Shown here piece by piece: positions 32,726 through 34,688 of a stretch of DNA of 34,688 nt (within the stretch, counting starts at the first letter, position 1; every line of letters starts with the position of its first letter). The stretch comes from an uncultured Blautia sp. (lineage in GTDB: Bacteria; Bacillota; Clostridia; Lachnospirales; Lachnospiraceae), in contig CATXEA010000031.1 in NCBI GenBank assembly GCA_958367245.1, positions 1-34,688 of the forward strand, given 5' to 3'. The position numbers were made by a program, and so were the translations under genes. The notes below the pieces were generated by a model. That model worked only from the letters and a program-made list of their open reading frames with translations, had not been told where the DNA came from and ran no database searches.

Positions 32726-33491
32726 GACAAAGATTTTAAATAGTTATACCATTCAAGAAGCAGCTCAGAACATGGTATTCGCAGCAAGGCTTACCCAACA
32801 GGGGCATTCCATTCAAAACATGGATGATCTTATGGCTCTTTATCAGAAATCTTTTACAGATAAAACCGTAGATCGGATTGCCAGTCTTCCTCATCCAACC
32901 GTACAGAAATTTACGGTGATCACTGTTGCGATTGTGGGGGCAAGCAGACGTTTTCTTGCACAGATTACTCGTCATCAAAACGAAGTAAAATTCATGAGTG
33001 CATCTCTGCAATATAGCAACTATTCAGAAAAAGCTGCATTTACGATCCCATATGAAATCCTTTTTTCCGAACAGAGATACATTGATCTCTATCTGAAAAG
33101 CTGCTTATCGGATCTCAGATGTTATCAGGAATTGTGCTCTGTGGGATTTCATCATGATTCTGCAGGATATGCCCTCCCTCATGCTTTAAGAAATATTCTG
33201 ATTATCTGCGCTACACCTTATGAGTGGAAACATATGATCAGTCAGCGAATCTGCAGGAGAAATACCGACGAAACAAGAATTGTAATGTTGGACATCTGGC
33301 AGAAATTATATGAATTTGATCCGGTGTTATTTTCACCGAAGCTGACCGGTCCTTTCTGCCAGAGGGGATGTTGTGAAGAAGGTGCTATGTCCTGTGGAAT
33401 TCCTATCCCAAAAGAATGGTCTCCATTAGAAATAATGAGAGCAGATTATCCTCTGCTCGTAGAAGGGAGGGAAACTGTTTATGAAAATTAA
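32712..33491 (+). CDS. thyX: Divergent flavin-dependent thymidylate synthase (ThyX-like)
   Basis: 259 residues. ThyX makes dTMP from dUMP using FAD, NADPH and methylene-tetrahydrofolate. The signature RHRxxSxNxxSxRY appears altered as RHQNEVKFMSASLQY (R87-Y101): R87-H88 and S98-x-Q100-Y101 are kept, the third Arg is Gln, the second Arg is Gln and one residue is inserted. Downstream, LRNILIICATPYEWKHMISQ, then RICRRNTDETRIVM resembles the ThyX 'T...L.hf...R...AQwEIR' helix region. C-terminal cysteines (CQRGCCEEGAMSC) are unusual and may bind metal. The ATG has an AAAGGAGGAACAAGCCT site. It overlaps both neighbours, and dut follows, so dUMP supply and use are joined. Activity with the altered motif is uncertain. 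Confidence 0.75.
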   Translation: MDHIETKILNSYTIQEAAQNMVFAARLTQQGHSIQNMDDLMALYQKSFTDKTVDRIASLPHPTVQKFTVITVAIVGASRRFLAQITRHQNEVKFMSASLQYSNYSEKAAFTIPYEILFSEQRYIDLYLKSCLSDLRCYQELCSVGFHHDSAGYALPHALRNILIICATPYEWKHMISQRICRRNTDETRIVMLDIWQKLYEFDPVLFSPKLTGPFCQRGCCEEGAMSCGIPIPKEWSPLEIMRADYPLLVEGRETVYEN

Positions 33492-33894
33492 ATTGATCGA
33501 CTTTGGGTTAGAGAAAGATCATTATCCTTTCCGACCTCATGAAAACGATGCCGGGGCCGATGTATATATGCCTTATGACTACACATTAAAACCAGGAGAG
33601 ATTGCAAGAATCCCATTAGGATTTGGTCTCATGATTCCAGATGGATATGCCGGTTATGTTTTTCCAAGAAGCAGCATGGCAGCAAAAGGGTTGGTCTGCG
33701 AACTTCCGCCTATTGATTCCGGATATCGAGGAGAAATTCATGCCATCATCAGTAATGTTAGTTCAGAATCCCAAATACTCCGCAAAGATACCCGTGTAGG
33801 GCAACTGGTTATCACTCCGGTTCTAATCGCCGACTTTGTTCTGGATCTCGGAGAAGCAAGAGATATCGGGGCTTTTGGAAGTACCGGGGAATAA
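33481..33894 (+). CDS. dut: dUTP diphosphatase (trimeric dUTPase)
   Basis: 137 residues, the usual subunit length. All five motifs are present: I DAGADVYMP, II PRSSMA, III PPIDSGYRGEIHAII with the catalytic aspartate, IV RVGQLVITPV and V AFGSTG. The enzyme hydrolyses dUTP to dUMP and pyrophosphate, keeping uracil out of DNA and feeding dUMP to thymidylate synthase. Its start overlaps the ThyX end by 11 bases with an AGAAGGGAGGG site inside thyX, so the two are translationally coupled. C-terminal motif V is at the very end and shorter than in some members. Confidence 0.95.
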   Translation: MKIKLIDFGLEKDHYPFRPHENDAGADVYMPYDYTLKPGEIARIPLGFGLMIPDGYAGYVFPRSSMAAKGLVCELPPIDSGYRGEIHAIISNVSSESQILRKDTRVGQLVITPVLIADFVLDLGEARDIGAFGSTGE

Positions 33895-33908
33895 AGATCA
33901 TAAAACCA

Positions 33909-33940
33909 GAGGTGCCGAATAATTTATGATTCGACACCTC
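33909..33940. promoter_or_regulatory. Inverted repeat between dut and the Cro/CI-type gene
   Basis: GAGGTG-C-CGAAT and ATTCG-A-CACCTC are symmetrical arms with one mismatch around AATTTATG. No T-run follows, so it could be an operator for the adjacent repressor-like gene or a weak terminator of the mob-thyX-dut operon. Confidence 0.45.
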
Positions 33941-33977
33941 ACACACTCAAAATAACTTGCAGAAAGGAATAACTACT

Positions 33978-34187
33978 ATGATTACATTTGGAAGAAAATT
34001 AAATCATTTGAGACAGAAAAATCATCTCACACAAAAAGAACTTGGTATCGCACTTGGCTTCCCCGAAGATTCTACTGATATCAGAATTACACAATATGAA
34101 GCAACTACAAGAAAGCCTCTCGATGAAATCCTTGTTAAATTGGATAAAATACTTGGAGTATTATCACTTTACGACAAAATTAACTAA
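33978..34187 (+). CDS. Cro/CI-type HTH regulator
   Basis: 69 residues from the ATG at 33978, which has AGAAAGGAATAACTACT ahead; an in-frame start 21 bases earlier lies before this site. The HTH_3 fold is clear: GRKLNHLRQKNHLTQKELGI, then ALGFPEDSTDIRITQYEATT and RKPLDEILVKLDKILGV. Such proteins bind operators as dimers. It may repress genes of the element; the palindrome at 33909-33940 just upstream is a candidate operator. Confidence 0.85.
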   Translation: MITFGRKLNHLRQKNHLTQKELGIALGFPEDSTDIRITQYEATTRKPLDEILVKLDKILGVLSLYDKIN

Positions 34188-34291
34188 CCTTAACATTTGT
34201 TCCACTACCACTATAAATTTCTAATAATCCTAAGGTTAACTGCTTTGTGTGTAGATATAAAATTGTCAAACTGGAATTTTATTTTCGCTTA

Positions 34292-34468
34292 CTACTCTAT
34301 ATCATCATCATGTTTATTAGTAAAAAGACTCCCAACAAACATTCCCACTCCCAGTCCTATAGCTAATCCTAATATAGTATGATTGAATACCACGCCTAAT
34401 GCAGTTCCTACACCTACACCGATGCACATCCCATATATCATTCCATTATATTTATTAGTTTTTTTCAT
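34292..34468 (-). CDS. Small glycine-zipper-like membrane protein
   Basis: 58 residues from the ATG at 34468, selected for its AAAGGAGACCAGTT site. A charged N-terminus (MKKTNKYNG) leads into two hydrophobic glycine-rich segments (IYGMCIGVGVGTALGVVF and ILGLAIGLGVGMFVGSLF), ending in an acidic NKHDDDIE tail. The G-x-G-x-G and small-residue spacing suggests packed membrane helices as in glycine-zipper proteins. Function unknown; such small proteins occur in phage and element cargo. It is convergent with the regulator gene; 34188-34291 holds nothing recognisable. Confidence 0.7.
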   Translation of the reverse strand: MKKTNKYNGMIYGMCIGVGVGTALGVVFNHTILGLAIGLGVGMFVGSLFTNKHDDDIE

Positions 34469-34498
34469 AACTGGTCTCCTTTGCAAATTCAAGATTTA

Positions 34499-34688
34499 TT
34501 ATTCTTTCCCATTCAATAGTTTATTTACTCTTTCAACCGGAAATCGGTCTTCAATGTCAATTATTTCAAAAAAATTTAGGGGCAATTCTTTTTCTCCAAT
34601 CAGAGTAAGATATTCATTAACAGCTCTGCGATCAATCATTATTTGAGGAACTGGGCGGCAAATACGAAAGGCAAGGGGATTATTTGAT
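34499..34688 (-). CDS. C-terminal part of an unknown protein (truncated by the window edge)
   Basis: An open frame enters from the right edge on the minus strand and runs 62 codons to TAA 34501-34499. Visible residues include NPLAFRICRPVPQIMIDRRA, then VNEYLTLIGEKELPLNFFEI and a DIEDRFPVERVNKLLNGKE ending. I do not recognise the family. It ends about 30 bases before the start codon of the small membrane protein gene on the same strand, so the two may be co-transcribed. Confidence 0.55.
   Translation of the reverse strand, partial: SNNPLAFRICRPVPQIMIDRRAVNEYLTLIGEKELPLNFFEIIDIEDRFPVERVNKLLNGKE

Larger units (their letters stand above)
23315..34688. mobile_element. Integrative mobilizable or conjugative element (left end; right end outside window)
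   Basis: The element starts at the break in the tRNA-Arg fragment. It carries a tyrosine integrase (26642-28033), excisionase-type proteins (28035-29271), a candidate oriT (30237-30441), a MobC-like protein and a MobP-type relaxase (30460-32371), plus cargo: DUF4869 cluster, Fic protein, deformylase-like protein, ThyX and dUTPase. No VirB4, VirD4 or other transfer gene is visible up to the right edge, so ICE versus IME is open. Confidence 0.75.

Overview
The window reads as a chromosome segment of a low-to-moderate GC, Gram-positive gut Clostridium, most likely a Lachnospiraceae member (Blautia/Dorea/Ruminococcus-like). Grounds: strong AAGGAGG-type ribosome sites, sigma-A promoters of the TTGACA-17-TATAAT kind, a T-box leader in front of ileS, a ~1050-residue IleRS, sporulation-clade style D,D-carboxypeptidase and HtrA proteins, and secreted proteins carrying the 'YTGK' repeat common in gut Clostridia. 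No marker gene fixes the genus.

Layout. (1) 1-4.4 kb: tail of an ATPase/nuclease-like gene, a broken small cysteine-rich gene, then a 1294-residue secreted repeat protein read leftward. (2) 4.7-18 kb, core chromosome: an Rpn/PD-(D/E)XK-like protein, glycogen phosphorylase, isoleucyl-tRNA synthetase under T-box control, a penicillin-binding D,D-carboxypeptidase, a DEDDh exonuclease, a CDP-alcohol phosphatidyltransferase, an HtrA-type protease, a metallo-beta-lactamase-fold hydrolase and a frameshifted small acidic gene. (3) 18-22.3 kb: a tandem pair of paralogous secreted Ig-like/FN3-like proteins, each with its own promoter and a conserved 5' UTR hairpin. (4) 22.4-23.3 kb: a scrap zone with a broken IS66 TnpA, the tail of a Panacea/DUF4065 gene and the displaced 3' part of a tRNA-Arg(CCT) gene with its terminator.

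(5) 23.3 kb to the right edge: an integrative mobile element. The tRNA fragment is best read as one attachment end; the other end, with the intact tRNA, should lie beyond the window. The element carries, in order, a leftward cluster of DUF4869 / small P-loop ATPase / DUF4869 / unknown with a Fic protein upstream, a tyrosine integrase, a protein with four tandem excisionase-type HTH domains, a small excisionase whose ribosome site is buried in a long hairpin, an unknown 90-residue protein and a peptide-deformylase-like protein. A run of six inverted repeats (candidate oriT) separates these from a rightward operon: MobC-like protein, MobP-type relaxase, a phage/ICE-type 108-residue protein, a divergent ThyX and a dUTPase. 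A Cro/CI-type regulator and membrane and unknown proteins follow. No type IV secretion or coupling gene is seen here, so whether this is an ICE or a mobilizable element cannot be decided from this window.

The most unusual parts are the hairpin array before the relaxase genes, the duplicated DUF4869/ATPase cargo with a recombination scar at the end of the Fic gene, and the overlapping ThyX-dUTPase pair with a non-canonical ThyX signature. All functional statements rest on motif recognition by eye; no database search was run.
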